Position numbers and translations under genes: made by a program
NCBI RefSeq assembly: GCF_040546025.1
Contig: NZ_JBEPNA010000029.1
Span: forward strand, 1 to 15,576
Reading direction: 5' to 3'
Length of the DNA: 15,576 nucleotides
Source: Marisediminicola sp040546025
Lineage (GTDB): Bacteria; Actinomycetota; Actinomycetes; Actinomycetales; Microbacteriaceae
Notes under the pieces: model-generated
Databases searched by the model: none
What the model was told of the DNA's origin: nothing
What the model saw: the letters and a program-made list of their open reading frames with translations, nothing else
Shown here: in pieces, positions 1 to 7,131 of the stretch
How positions within the stretch are numbered: position 1 is the stretch's first letter
Layout of the letters: the number at the start of each line of letters is the position of its first letter

Positions 1-17
1 CGACTCGATGACCAGCA

Positions 18-56
18 GAAGCGGCGCCCGGGAACGATCATCCCGGACGCCGCTTC
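18..56 (-). terminator. Hairpin terminator downstream of hmp
   Basis: A 16-bp inverted repeat (arms 18-33 and 41-56) encloses a 7-base loop. On the minus strand, the direction of hmp, the single non-Watson-Crick position becomes a G-U pair, so the stem is unbroken there; on the plus strand it is a C-A mismatch. No T-tract follows, as is common for intrinsic terminators of high-GC actinobacteria. It lies 64 bases beyond the hmp stop codon. It could also serve an unseen gene entering from the left. Confidence 0.75.
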
Positions 57-120
57 ACCCTGCCCACTTGACAAAAGCAACTACATATCAGCTGTTCTTC
101 CCAGTGAAGTGCGCCCGCGC

Positions 121-1299
121 TTACGCGGAGGCGAGCCAGAGGTCCGGTCCGAAGACCTCGTAGTGGATGTTCGCCGCGGGAACCCCCGAATTGAGCGCCT
201 GGTTGCGGATGACGCGCATGAACGGGAGGGGCCCGCACAGGTAGAGCGTGGCGCCGGCGGGGATCTCGACGTTGTCGAGTGACATGAAGCCGGTGTGGGC
301 GCCGTCGTCGGCGCCCTCCACCGGGTTCTCGAGCCAGAGCTCGAGGGCGGCGAAGTCGAGCTGGTCGACGTCGTCGACCATCTGCTCGCGCATGGCCCAG
401 CGCTCCGAGGTGCTCTCGGCGTGGAGCACCGTGACGGCGCGCTGGGAATTCCTTTCGACGAGTGAGCGCAGAATGGACGCGCTCGGTGTGCAGCCGATTC
501 CGGCCGAGGCGAGGATGAGGGCGCCGTCGCCGTCGGCGAGGGTCACGTCGCCGCACGGGTGCGACAGGACGAGCGTGTCGCCGACCTGCACGTCGCGGTG
601 CAGAATGGGCGAGACCTCACCGTCGGCATCGAGCTTGGTCGTGAAGACCCGCACATCGGTACCGGTTCCCGCCGACAGCGAGTACTGGCGAACCTGGCGG
701 ATGCCATCGGGCATCATCACGCTCACGCTGACGTACTGCCCCGGGAGCGACTTCGACACGGGCGTGCCGTCGGCGGGCACGAGGGTGAAGGTCATCGACT
801 CGGTTCCCGCGGCCGTCTTGTCGGTGACGATCCACGGGGCGAGGGCGTTCTTGCTCGCCAGGCCCGCATACAGGCCGTTCTCCAGCTTGATCAGGGCGTG
901 GGCCATGAGCCAGTACACCTCTGTCCAGGCGTCAGCGATCTCGGCCGTGATGACGTCGCTGAGCTCGTCGGCGATTCCCTCGAAGAGGTACTTGTAGACC
1001 ACGTCGTACTGTTCGGGACGGATGTCGAGGGACACGTGCTTGTGGGCGATGCGGCTCAGGAGCGCCTCAGGGGTCGTGCCCGGGTTCGCGACCAGGTGGG
1101 TTGCGAACGCGGCGATGCTCCCCGCGAGGGCCTGTTGCTGGGAGCCATTCTTCTGGTTCGAGCGGCTGAACAGCCCGTCGAACAGCTCCGGGTGCGCGGT
1201 GAGCATGCGGCTATAGAAATTGCGCGCGATCGCGGGCATTCGCTCGCCGACAAGCGGCAGGGTGGCTTCGATGATCGGGGTCGAGGATGCTGAGAGCAT
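121..1299 (-). CDS. hmp: Flavohemoprotein, nitric oxide dioxygenase
   Basis: The enzyme oxidises nitric oxide to nitrate with O2 and NAD(P)H in the cytoplasm. At 392 residues it has the full family length (E. coli Hmp is 396). Residues 1-140 are the globin domain: distal Tyr29 in RNFYSRM, the SNQKNGSQQQ segment near 47-56, proximal haem ligand His88 in AHKHVSL, followed by RPEQY (Tyr98) and Glu127. Residues about 150-255 are the FAD domain with RQYSLS (204-209). Residues 256-392 are the NAD(P) domain with GIGCTP (268-272 region) and the diagnostic C-terminal YEVFGP (380-385). All catalytic landmarks are intact. The ATG has a purine-rich AGAAGG ribosome site about seven bases upstream (within 1307-1315). 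It is preceded by nsrR on the same strand, 65 bases away, which implies NO-dependent control. Confidence 0.97.
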   Translation of the reverse strand: MLSASSTPIIEATLPLVGERMPAIARNFYSRMLTAHPELFDGLFSRSNQKNGSQQQALAGSIAAFATHLVANPGTTPEALLSRIAHKHVSLDIRPEQYDVVYKYLFEGIADELSDVITAEIADAWTEVYWLMAHALIKLENGLYAGLASKNALAPWIVTDKTAAGTESMTFTLVPADGTPVSKSLPGQYVSVSVMMPDGIRQVRQYSLSAGTGTDVRVFTTKLDADGEVSPILHRDVQVGDTLVLSHPCGDVTLADGDGALILASAGIGCTPSASILRSLVERNSQRAVTVLHAESTSERWAMREQMVDDVDQLDFAALELWLENPVEGADDGAHTGFMSLDNVEIPAGATLYLCGPLPFMRVIRNQALNSGVPAANIHYEVFGPDLWLASA

Positions 1300-1328
1300 T
1301 CGTGCGCCTTCTTCCGTAGGGAAGCTCT

Positions 1329-1358
1329 AAATCTAGCATTCAATAAGCAAGTATTTGA
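1329..1358 (-). promoter_or_regulatory. hmp promoter with probable NsrR operator
   Basis: This AT-rich island lies between nsrR and hmp. On the minus strand it reads an extended -10 (TGC followed by TAGATT, 1330-1338) with a weak -35-like TCAAAT (1353-1358) at 17-base spacing. The 28 bases at 1329-1356 form an imperfect dyad: outer AAAT/ATTT, then CTTGC facing GCTAG, offset by one base. It covers the -10 and the spacer, where a repressor would block RNA polymerase. Its assignment to NsrR is inferred from the adjacent gene. Confidence 0.55.
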
Positions 1359-1364
1359 CCGTGG

Positions 1365-1811
1365 TCAGCGTGGGCGGGTGGTGAGTCCCACGAGAACCGG
1401 TCCCGCGAGGCTGCCGTGCGGCAGGCTCGCGATGACGAGCGGATCGAGCTCGGCGTAGAACGCTTCTCGGGCGCGGCCGAGAGCGCTTCGCAGCCCGCAT
1501 CCGGCCAGGAGAGGGCACGGGCCGTGGGGGGTCTCGCAGGCGGCGACATCCGTTCGGGTGTCGAGGCGGCGCAGCAGCCAGCCCACCGTGGCCTGGCGGC
1601 CCTGGGCGCTCAGGCGCACACCGCCGCTGCGGCCGCGAACCACCTCGACGAGGCCGAGTTCCCGAAGCCGGATGACGGCCTTGCTCACGTGGTTGTAGGG
1701 CGTGCCCACCTGTTCAGCGATCACCCGCGCCGTCGTGAGGCCGAGATCGGTGGGCGCGGCGAGCAGCATCATCACCCGGAGGCAGACGTCAGAAAATGCG
1801 CTGATCCTCAT
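1365..1811 (-). CDS. nsrR: Rrf2-family NO-sensing repressor NsrR
   Basis: A 148-residue winged-helix regulator of the Rrf2 family. The N-terminus (MRISAFSDVCLRVMM) and the helix-turn-helix at about 27-52 followed by the wing GRSGGVRLS (60-68) are typical. Three cysteines, Cys92, Cys99 and Cys105, match the cluster ligands of NsrR, and Asp8 corresponds to the fourth ligand described for the [4Fe-4S] cluster of Streptomyces coelicolor NsrR. NsrR represses NO-detoxification genes, and its cluster reacts with NO to relieve repression. The immediate downstream gene is hmp, the classical target. No Shine-Dalgarno is visible: a -10 element lies exactly six bases before the ATG, suggesting a leaderless mRNA. 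IscR or RsrR are alternative Rrf2 members, but context and cysteine spacing favour NsrR. Confidence 0.92.
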   Translation of the reverse strand: MRISAFSDVCLRVMMLLAAPTDLGLTTARVIAEQVGTPYNHVSKAVIRLRELGLVEVVRGRSGGVRLSAQGRQATVGWLLRRLDTRTDVAACETPHGPCPLLAGCGLRSALGRAREAFYAELDPLVIASLPHGSLAGPVLVGLTTRPR

Positions 1812-1817
1812 GGGTCA

Positions 1818-1823
1818 AGACTA
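1818..1823 (-). promoter_or_regulatory. -10 element of nsrR, leaderless start
   Basis: On the minus strand TAGTCT is followed by six bases and then the nsrR ATG, placing the expected transcription start on or next to the A of the start codon. No ribosome-binding sequence and no convincing -35 are visible upstream, where the DNA is very GC-rich. Confidence 0.5.
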
Positions 1824-1904
1824 GGTCCGCGTGGCGGCCGCGGAGGCCCCGGTGCCGACGCCGGATAGCGGCGCAATCGAAACACTCCCGCAACACGTGC
1901 CCAA

Positions 1905-1910
1905 TAGAGT
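1905..1910 (+). promoter_or_regulatory. -10 element of the ATP-grasp operon, leaderless start
   Basis: TAGAGT is followed by GGGCAA and then the ATG at 1917. The predicted transcription start falls on the ATG itself, and there is no clear Shine-Dalgarno. No good -35 is seen at 16-18 bases upstream (ACACTC at 17). The intergenic stretch 1812-1916 thus carries two divergent -10 elements. Confidence 0.5.
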
Positions 1911-1916
1911 GGGCAA

Positions 1917-3584
1917 ATGGGAGACCTCTTTGACGGCTACGCGGCCGCGACCGCGGCGGCGAAGATGCGCAAGGGCGCGCATCCATTCGACGAAATGTTC
2001 GAAACGTCCGATTCTGCTCGCGCGGCCTATCGGGAGATCCACACCGCGCTCTCGCATATGACGCAGGACGAGTTGCGGGGCCGCGCTGAGGCGCTCGCGA
2101 GCTCGTACCTCGCCCAGGGCGTCACGTTCGACTTCGCCGGCGAGGAGCGTCCCTTCCCGCTGGATGCCGTTCCGCGGGTCATCGACCAGGCCGAGTGGGC
2201 CAACGTCGAGGCCGGGGTCAAGCAGCGCGTGCTCGCCCTCGAGGCGTTCCTCGCCGACATCTACGGCCCGCAGAACGCCGTGCGCGACGGCATCATCCCC
2301 GCGGGGCTCATCAGCTCGTCGAGCCACTTCCACCGCCAGGCCGCCGGCATCGACCCCGCCAACGGAGTGCGCATCCAGGTCTCCGGCATCGACCTCATCC
2401 GTGACGAGGCCGGCGCCTGGCGCGTGCTCGAAGACAACGTGCGGGTGCCGAGCGGCGTCAGCTACGTGATCTCCAACCGCCGGGTCATGGCGCAGACGCT
2501 GCCCGAGCTGTTCGTGAGCATGAGGGTGCGCCCGGTCGGGGACTACCCCAACAAGCTGCTCCACGCCCTGCGCGCGAGCGCCCCGGAGGGTGTCGACGAT
2601 CCGACGATCGTCGTGCTCACGCCCGGCGTCTATAACTCGGCATACTTCGAGCACACCCTGCTCGCCCGGCTCATGGGCATCGAGCTCGTCGAGGGCCGCG
2701 ACCTGTTCTGTTCCGGCGGCAAGGTCTGGATGCGCACGACGTCGGGCCCGACGCGCGTCGACGTGATCTACCGCCGCGTCGACGACGAGTTCCTCGACCC
2801 GCTGCAGTTCCGCGCCGACTCGATGCTCGGCTCGCCCGGGCTGCTGCTGGCCGCCCGACTCGGCAACGTCACGATCGCCAACGCGATCGGCAACGGCGTC
2901 GCCGACGACAAGCTCGTCTACACCTACCTGCCCGACCTCACCCGCTACTACCTCGGCGAAGACCCGATCCTGCCGAACGTCGACACCTGGCGGCTCGAGG
3001 ACCCGGGAGCGCTCGAGGAGGTGCTCGACCGGCTCGACCAGCTCGTCGTGAAGCCCGTCGACGGCTCGGGCGGCAAGGGGCTGGTCGTGGGACCGGATGC
3101 CTCGCGCGCCGAGCTCGAGGCGCTGCGCAAGCGACTCATCGCCGACCCCCGAGGCTGGATCGCGCAGCCGGTGGTGCAGCTCTCGACGATCCCGACGCTC
3201 GTCGACGACGGCCTCCGCGCCCGCCACGCCGACCTGCGCCCGTTCGCCGTCAACGACGGCAGCGACGTCTGGGTGCTCCCTGGAGGGCTCACCCGCGTGG
3301 CTCTCCCCGAGGGGCAACTGGTCGTCAACAGCAGCCAGGGCGGCGGGTCGAAAGACACCTGGGTGGTCGGCCGGGAGCCTCTGCAGGTATCGCGGCACAG
3401 CATCCAGGGCCTCGTCGCGGACCAGGCGGCGCCGACCGAGTCGATCACGATCATCACCGCGGACATGCTTGCCGAGCATGCCGCGCAGGACCACCCACAG
3501 GATCACCCGCTGATGGACCGGCCGCGCGATCAGGGGCAGCAGGAGCAGCAACAGCAGCAGTCCAGCGAGGAGTCATCATGCTAA
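1917..3584 (+). CDS. Circularly permuted ATP-grasp enzyme
   Basis: A 555-residue member of the circularly permuted type-2 ATP-grasp family (COG2308; older names DUF404/DUF407). ATP-grasp enzymes join a carboxylate to an amine via an acylphosphate; this subfamily is a predicted amidoligase with unknown substrate. Visible landmarks: SSSHFHRQAAGIDP (around 135-150), VSGIDLIRDEAG with the acidic LEDN (171-174) followed by VRVPSGVSYV, and the glycine-rich nucleotide loop KPVDGSGGKG (379-388), with RHADLRPF and SQGGGSKDTWV towards the end. After the conserved domain comes an extra, probably disordered tail of about 40 residues rich in His, Asp, Gln and Ser, ending in five consecutive Gln and SSEESSC. 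The stop overlaps the next start (ATGCTAA). It resembles Mycobacterium tuberculosis Rv2411c in both family and neighbours. Confidence 0.93.
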   Translation: MGDLFDGYAAATAAAKMRKGAHPFDEMFETSDSARAAYREIHTALSHMTQDELRGRAEALASSYLAQGVTFDFAGEERPFPLDAVPRVIDQAEWANVEAGVKQRVLALEAFLADIYGPQNAVRDGIIPAGLISSSSHFHRQAAGIDPANGVRIQVSGIDLIRDEAGAWRVLEDNVRVPSGVSYVISNRRVMAQTLPELFVSMRVRPVGDYPNKLLHALRASAPEGVDDPTIVVLTPGVYNSAYFEHTLLARLMGIELVEGRDLFCSGGKVWMRTTSGPTRVDVIYRRVDDEFLDPLQFRADSMLGSPGLLLAARLGNVTIANAIGNGVADDKLVYTYLPDLTRYYLGEDPILPNVDTWRLEDPGALEEVLDRLDQLVVKPVDGSGGKGLVVGPDASRAELEALRKRLIADPRGWIAQPVVQLSTIPTLVDDGLRARHADLRPFAVNDGSDVWVLPGGLTRVALPEGQLVVNSSQGGGSKDTWVVGREPLQVSRHSIQGLVADQAAPTESITIITADMLAEHAAQDHPQDHPLMDRPRDQGQQEQQQQQSSEESSC

Positions 3585-4507
3585 GCCGGATCGCCGAGAG
3601 CCTCTTCTGGATCGGCCGCTACATCGAACGCAGCGACGGCACGGCGCGCATCCTCGATGTGCACCTGCAGCTGCTGCTCGAGGACCCGTGGATCGAGGAG
3701 AACCTCGCCTGCCGGTCGCTGCTCAGCGTGATGGGAGCCGAGGTTCCCGAGGACCGCGAGATCTCGCGCGCCGACGTGCTCGCGCTGCTCGCGGTCGACC
3801 GCTCCGAGCCGGCATCCATCGCCTACTCGCTCGGCGCCGCACGGGAGAACGCCCGGCGCGCCCGCGAGATCGTCTCGAGCGAGCTCTGGGAGTGCCTCAA
3901 CACGACGAGGGCCCGGATGCCGCGCAAGGTCGCCGGCGACAAGGTGCACGAGTTCTTCGGTTGGGTTCGCGAGCGCTCCGCCCTCGCGGTGGGCATCATC
4001 GAGTCGGCCACGAGCCGTGACGAGGCCTGGCAGTTCTTCACCCTCGGCCGCAGCATCGAGCGCGCCGACATGACCGCCAGGCTGCTCGCCACGCGGTCGC
4101 TGACCGAGGCGAGCGGCCCGTCGTGGACCACGATCCTGCGCTCCTGTGGCGCCTATGAGGCCTACCTGCGCACCTACCGCGGCGTGCCGAGTGCCAAGAA
4201 CGCGGCCGAGTTCCTGCTGCTCGACCGGTTGTTCCCCCGCTCGATCCTCTTCTCGGTGCGCCGGGCCGAGGCGTGCATGCGTGACATCGACCCGCGCGCC
4301 GACAGGTCGGGCACGAGCGACCAGGCGCAGCGGCTGCTCGGCCAGATCCGCAGCCAGCTGGAGTACCGGCCGATCGTGGAGATCCTCGACGACCTGCCTC
4401 ACCACATGGACAGCGTGCAGCTCGCCACGAGCGCCGCATCCGAGGCCATCCGGCAACGCTATTTCCCATCGAACGCCGCACCGAACTGGGTGAGTGAGAA
4501 CTCGTGA
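3578..4507 (+). CDS. Alpha-E domain protein (DUF403)
   Basis: A 309-residue, mainly helical protein of the Alpha-E family (COG2307), the obligate neighbour, or in some bacteria the fusion partner, of the permuted ATP-grasp enzyme. The opening MLSRIAESLFWIGRYIERSD is the family hallmark. The signature is repeated internally: GRYIERSDGTARIL (13-26) and GRSIERADMTARLL (157-170), so the protein consists of two related helical halves. No catalytic activity has been assigned to my knowledge. It starts inside the last codons of the ATP-grasp gene, with a GAGGAG ribosome site at 3567-3572, and overlaps the next gene by GTGA, so translational coupling of all three is likely. The M. tuberculosis counterpart by context is Rv2410c. 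Confidence 0.93.
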   Translation: MLSRIAESLFWIGRYIERSDGTARILDVHLQLLLEDPWIEENLACRSLLSVMGAEVPEDREISRADVLALLAVDRSEPASIAYSLGAARENARRAREIVSSELWECLNTTRARMPRKVAGDKVHEFFGWVRERSALAVGIIESATSRDEAWQFFTLGRSIERADMTARLLATRSLTEASGPSWTTILRSCGAYEAYLRTYRGVPSAKNAAEFLLLDRLFPRSILFSVRRAEACMRDIDPRADRSGTSDQAQRLLGQIRSQLEYRPIVEILDDLPHHMDSVQLATSAASEAIRQRYFPSNAAPNWVSENS

Positions 4508-5349
4508 ACCGCCTGCGCATCACCCACACGACCGGCTTCCACTATGGCGGCGAGGTCACCGCGTCGTACAACGAGGCGCGGATGCTGCCCACGAGCGCCG
4601 ACGGGCAGCTCGTGCTGTACTCGAACCTTGAGATCCGTCCGATGTCGGCGAGTCATAACTACGTCGACTACTGGGGCAGCCGGGTGTCGACGTTCGAGAT
4701 CCTCACCCCGCACCGGGAGCTCGCCCTCACCGCGACGAGCCTCGTGGAGGTGCGGCCCAAGGTGCACTCGGCGCACACCATCAGCTGGGATGACCTCGCC
4801 GTCGCCGCCGAGCGCGCGACCGAGTTCGTCGAACAGCGCGGGCAGACGCCGCGCACCGACCCGCCAGAGGAGGTCATCGCGCTCGCGCGGGCGATCGCCG
4901 ACGACTGCGTGAGCCCCTGCGAGGCCGCCGAGCGCATCTGCGTCGCGATCGGCAACGCCGTCGAGTACATGCAGGGCGTCACGGCGGTGACGACCACCGC
5001 AAAGGAAGCCTGGGCCCACCGCAAGGGTGTCTGCCAGGACATCGCGCACCTCGCGATCGGGGCGCTTCGCTCGGTCGGGATCCCCGCGCGGTACGTGTCG
5101 GGCTACCTGCACCCGAAACCGGATGCCGCGATCGGCGAGACCGTCGCCGGGGAGTCGCACGCGTGGGTCGAGTGGTTCTGCGGCGAGTGGCGCGGCTACG
5201 ACCCGACGAACCTCATCGACATCGGCGACCGGCACGTGACGGTCGGCCGCGGACGCGACTACAACGACGTGCCGCCGCTGCGTGGCGTCTACGCCGGCCC
5301 GTTCACATCACAGCTCTTCGTCAAGGTCGAGATCACCCGCGAGAGCTGA
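4504..5349 (+). CDS. Transglutaminase-like cysteine protein
   Basis: A 281-residue transglutaminase-fold protein (COG1305). The N-terminal 80 residues match the bacterial transglutaminase N-terminal beta domain (LRITHTTGFHY ... YNEARMLPT). The catalytic triad is complete: Cys177 in RKGVCQDIAH, His219 in GESHAWVEW and Asp233 in GYDPTNL. Bacterial members of this fold are often peptidases or amide-cleaving enzymes rather than crosslinkers, so hydrolysis or transfer on the ATP-grasp product is the likely role. No signal peptide or membrane segment is seen, so it should act in the cytoplasm. It begins with GTG in a four-base overlap with the Alpha-E gene; the M. tuberculosis counterpart by context is Rv2409c. 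Its stop lies eight bases from the stop of the convergent exporter gene. Confidence 0.93.
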   Translation: MNRLRITHTTGFHYGGEVTASYNEARMLPTSADGQLVLYSNLEIRPMSASHNYVDYWGSRVSTFEILTPHRELALTATSLVEVRPKVHSAHTISWDDLAVAAERATEFVEQRGQTPRTDPPEEVIALARAIADDCVSPCEAAERICVAIGNAVEYMQGVTAVTTTAKEAWAHRKGVCQDIAHLAIGALRSVGIPARYVSGYLHPKPDAAIGETVAGESHAWVEWFCGEWRGYDPTNLIDIGDRHVTVGRGRDYNDVPPLRGVYAGPFTSQLFVKVEITRES

Positions 5350-5357
5350 CGCGTCGA

Positions 5358-6653
5358 TCAGGAGCGCTGCACCGCGGCCTCGTCGATGACGACGACGTCG
5401 CTGGCGCGCCTCCCGCCGTCGTGCGTGACACCGACCCGCCAGCCCGCGCGCCAGGTCCGCAGGTGCTGGTGTCGGACCATCCAGACGAGGCCGACGATCG
5501 CCGCCGCGAATCCGGATGCCGCACCGACACCGAGCGAGAACCTCGGCCCCAGTTCGTTCGCGACGAGGCCGACGACGGGCGCTCCGATCGGGGTGCCGCC
5601 CATGAAGATGGCCATGTAGATCGCCATCACCCGGCCCCGCACGGCGGGATCGGTCGAGAGCTGCACCATGCCGTTGGCCGTGGTCATGAAGGTCTGCGCG
5701 GCGACCCCGACGAGCACGAGGGCGAGCCCGAACGACCACAGCGTCGGCACGATCGCCGCGACGAGGCATCCGATTCCGAACACGCCCGCCGACGCGAGCA
5801 GGAACCGCAGGCGCGGAGTCTCCCGGCGCGCCGACAGGAGCGCACCGGTGACCGACCCCACGGCCATCACCGATGAGAGCACGCCGAACTCGGCCGCCCC
5901 GGCCGCGTACTCCACCCGCGCCATTGTCGCGATGTAGATGCCGAAGTTGAGCCCGAAGGTGCCGATGAGGAAGACCATGACGAGGATCACGAGGATGTCG
6001 GGCCGCCGGGCGACGTAACGGAAGCCGCCGACGAGGTTGCCGCGCTCACGCACCGCCCGTGGCGCCGGCCGGAGCTCCCGCACGCGCAGGAAGGTGAGCG
6101 AGAGGAGCACCGCCGCGAAGGACGCGGCGTTGATGAGGAACACCGGACCAGCACCTACGAGCACCGTGAGCAGGCCCGCGACGGCCGGCCCGATCATCCG
6201 CGCCGCGCTGAATGACGCCGAGTTCAGCGCCACGGCGTTGGAGAGGTTGCTGCGGCCGACCAGTTGCGAGACGAAGGTCTGCCGGGCCGGAGCGTCGAAC
6301 GCCGCGACACAGCCGAGCAGGGCCGCGAAGACGTACACGTGCCAGAGCTCGACGGCGCCGGTGATGGTCAGAACCCCGAGGGCGAGGCCGAGCACCCCCA
6401 TCAGCGCCTGCGTCGTCATGAGGATTCGACGCTGGTCGAATCGATCGGCGACGAGTCCGGTCAGCGGGAGCAGGATCAGCTGGGGGCCGAACTGGAGGGC
6501 CATCACGATGCCGACTGCGACGGCGTCGTTATCCGTCAGCTGGGTGAGCACGAGCCAGTCCTGCGCGGTGCGTTGCATCCAGGTGCCGACGTTCGACACG
6601 AGAGCGCCGGCGGCCCAGACGCGATAGTTGAACCCGCTCAGCGAGCGGAACAT
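5358..6653 (-). CDS. MFS drug-type exporter (DHA3 / MFS_3 family)
   Basis: A 431-residue major facilitator transporter with about 12 hydrophobic segments. The opening FRSLSGFNYRVWAAGALVSNVGTWMQRTAQDWLV is split across helix 1 and is characteristic of the DHA3/MFS_3 group that also contains the enterobactin exporter EntS. The MFS motif A region reads GLVADRFDQRR (66-76), and a second DPAVRGRVMA occurs in the C-terminal half. The chosen start lies five bases after the stop of the upstream marR-type gene; an in-frame ATG 99 bases further up would lie within that gene and adds residues unlike the family. The C-terminal 35 residues are hydrophilic and cytoplasmic. Substrate is unknown; export of a toxic compound sensed by the MarR protein is the simplest reading. 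Confidence 0.88.
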   Translation of the reverse strand: MFRSLSGFNYRVWAAGALVSNVGTWMQRTAQDWLVLTQLTDNDAVAVGIVMALQFGPQLILLPLTGLVADRFDQRRILMTTQALMGVLGLALGVLTITGAVELWHVYVFAALLGCVAAFDAPARQTFVSQLVGRSNLSNAVALNSASFSAARMIGPAVAGLLTVLVGAGPVFLINAASFAAVLLSLTFLRVRELRPAPRAVRERGNLVGGFRYVARRPDILVILVMVFLIGTFGLNFGIYIATMARVEYAAGAAEFGVLSSVMAVGSVTGALLSARRETPRLRFLLASAGVFGIGCLVAAIVPTLWSFGLALVLVGVAAQTFMTTANGMVQLSTDPAVRGRVMAIYMAIFMGGTPIGAPVVGLVANELGPRFSLGVGAASGFAAAIVGLVWMVRHQHLRTWRAGWRVGVTHDGGRRASDVVVIDEAAVQRS

Positions 6654-6658
6654 TGCGC

Positions 6659-7090
6659 TCAACTCTCGGCGAGTCCCTGCAGCACTGCGGCCGCCTCGGA
6701 GAGCGAACTGCGCTGCGCCGGTGTCAGTGTCTCGAGTCGTCCGCAGAGCCATTCGTCGCGCCGCCGCCTGGTCTCCCGCACGATGTCTGTGCCGTTGGCG
6801 CTCAACGCCAGCAGCACCTTGCGCCGGTCGTCCGTCGACGGGTGCCGATCGACGTAGCCCGCCGCGACGAGGGCATTCACGGTGCGGTTCATCGACGGGA
6901 GGGTGACCCGCTCGATCTCGCCGAGCTGGCTGAGGGTCTGGGCGCCGCGCACCGCGAGCACGCCCAGAACGGTCGTCTGCCCGTCGGTGAGCCCGTCATC
7001 GGCCTTTTCGGCCCGCAAGCGCCGGGCGAGCCGGATTACGGAGGCCCGCAGCTCGGAGCTCAGGTCATGGGTGTCGGGCTCGTCGGTCAT
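6659..7090 (-). CDS. MarR-family transcriptional regulator
   Basis: A 143-residue MarR-type dimeric winged-helix repressor. Helix-turn-helix TLSQLGEIERVTLPSMNRTVNALVAAG occupies about 52-78, and the wing carries the diagnostic STDDRRKVLLALSANG (85-100), with Asp-Arg residues that contact the minor groove. N- and C-terminal helices flank it for dimerisation. It is the first gene of a two-gene operon with the MFS exporter, five bases apart, a common pairing in which the ligand of the repressor is a substrate of the pump. Upstream lies an elaborate inverted and direct repeat (7093-7126) overlapping its promoter, so autoregulation is expected. No Shine-Dalgarno is visible before the ATG. Confidence 0.92.
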   Translation of the reverse strand: MTDEPDTHDLSSELRASVIRLARRLRAEKADDGLTDGQTTVLGVLAVRGAQTLSQLGEIERVTLPSMNRTVNALVAAGYVDRHPSTDDRRKVLLALSANGTDIVRETRRRRDEWLCGRLETLTPAQRSSLSEAAAVLQGLAES

Positions 7091-7092
7091 GA

Positions 7093-7126
7093 TTGCTTAG
7101 CCTAACAAATTAGCCTAGCTAAGCAA
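7093..7126 (-). promoter_or_regulatory. Operator and promoter of the MarR-MFS operon
   Basis: Outer arms TTGCTTAGC (7093-7101) and GCTAAGCAA (7118-7126) are a perfect 9-bp inverted repeat around 16 bases. Inside it TTAGCCTA occurs twice as a direct repeat with 13-bp period (7097-7104 and 7110-7117), and CTAA/TTAG form another small dyad. On the minus strand the same DNA supplies a -35 TTGCTT (7121-7126), a 16-base spacer and a -10 TAGGCT (7099-7104), ending eight bases before the ATG. A bound repressor would cover both promoter elements. The core GTTAGGCTAA also resembles DtxR/IdeR iron boxes. Confidence 0.75.
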
Positions 7127-7131
7127 ATGTG

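Noticed and set aside
68..73. Perfect TTGACA on the plus strand before the hmp stop
   Set aside because: No TANNNT is found at 16-18 bases downstream and it would drive only antisense RNA to hmp.
559..1293. Plus-strand open frame opposite hmp
   Set aside because: It is the shadow of a fully conserved flavohemoprotein gene, with no recognisable domain or ribosome site.
1821..3551. Long minus-strand open frame antisense to the ATP-grasp gene
   Set aside because: The translation is low-complexity Arg/Ala/Asp/Val-rich with no family motifs, as expected for the opposite strand of a GC-rich gene; the plus-strand protein is fully conserved.
3529..3564. CAG-rich run as a phase-variation tract
   Set aside because: Trinucleotide units would not shift the frame, and the run is interrupted by GAG and CAA; at most the tail length varies.
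6654..6752. Earlier ATG for the MFS exporter inside the MarR gene
   Set aside because: The extra 33 residues are Arg-rich and unlike the family; the start five bases after the MarR stop matches the conserved FRSLSGFNYRVW beginning.
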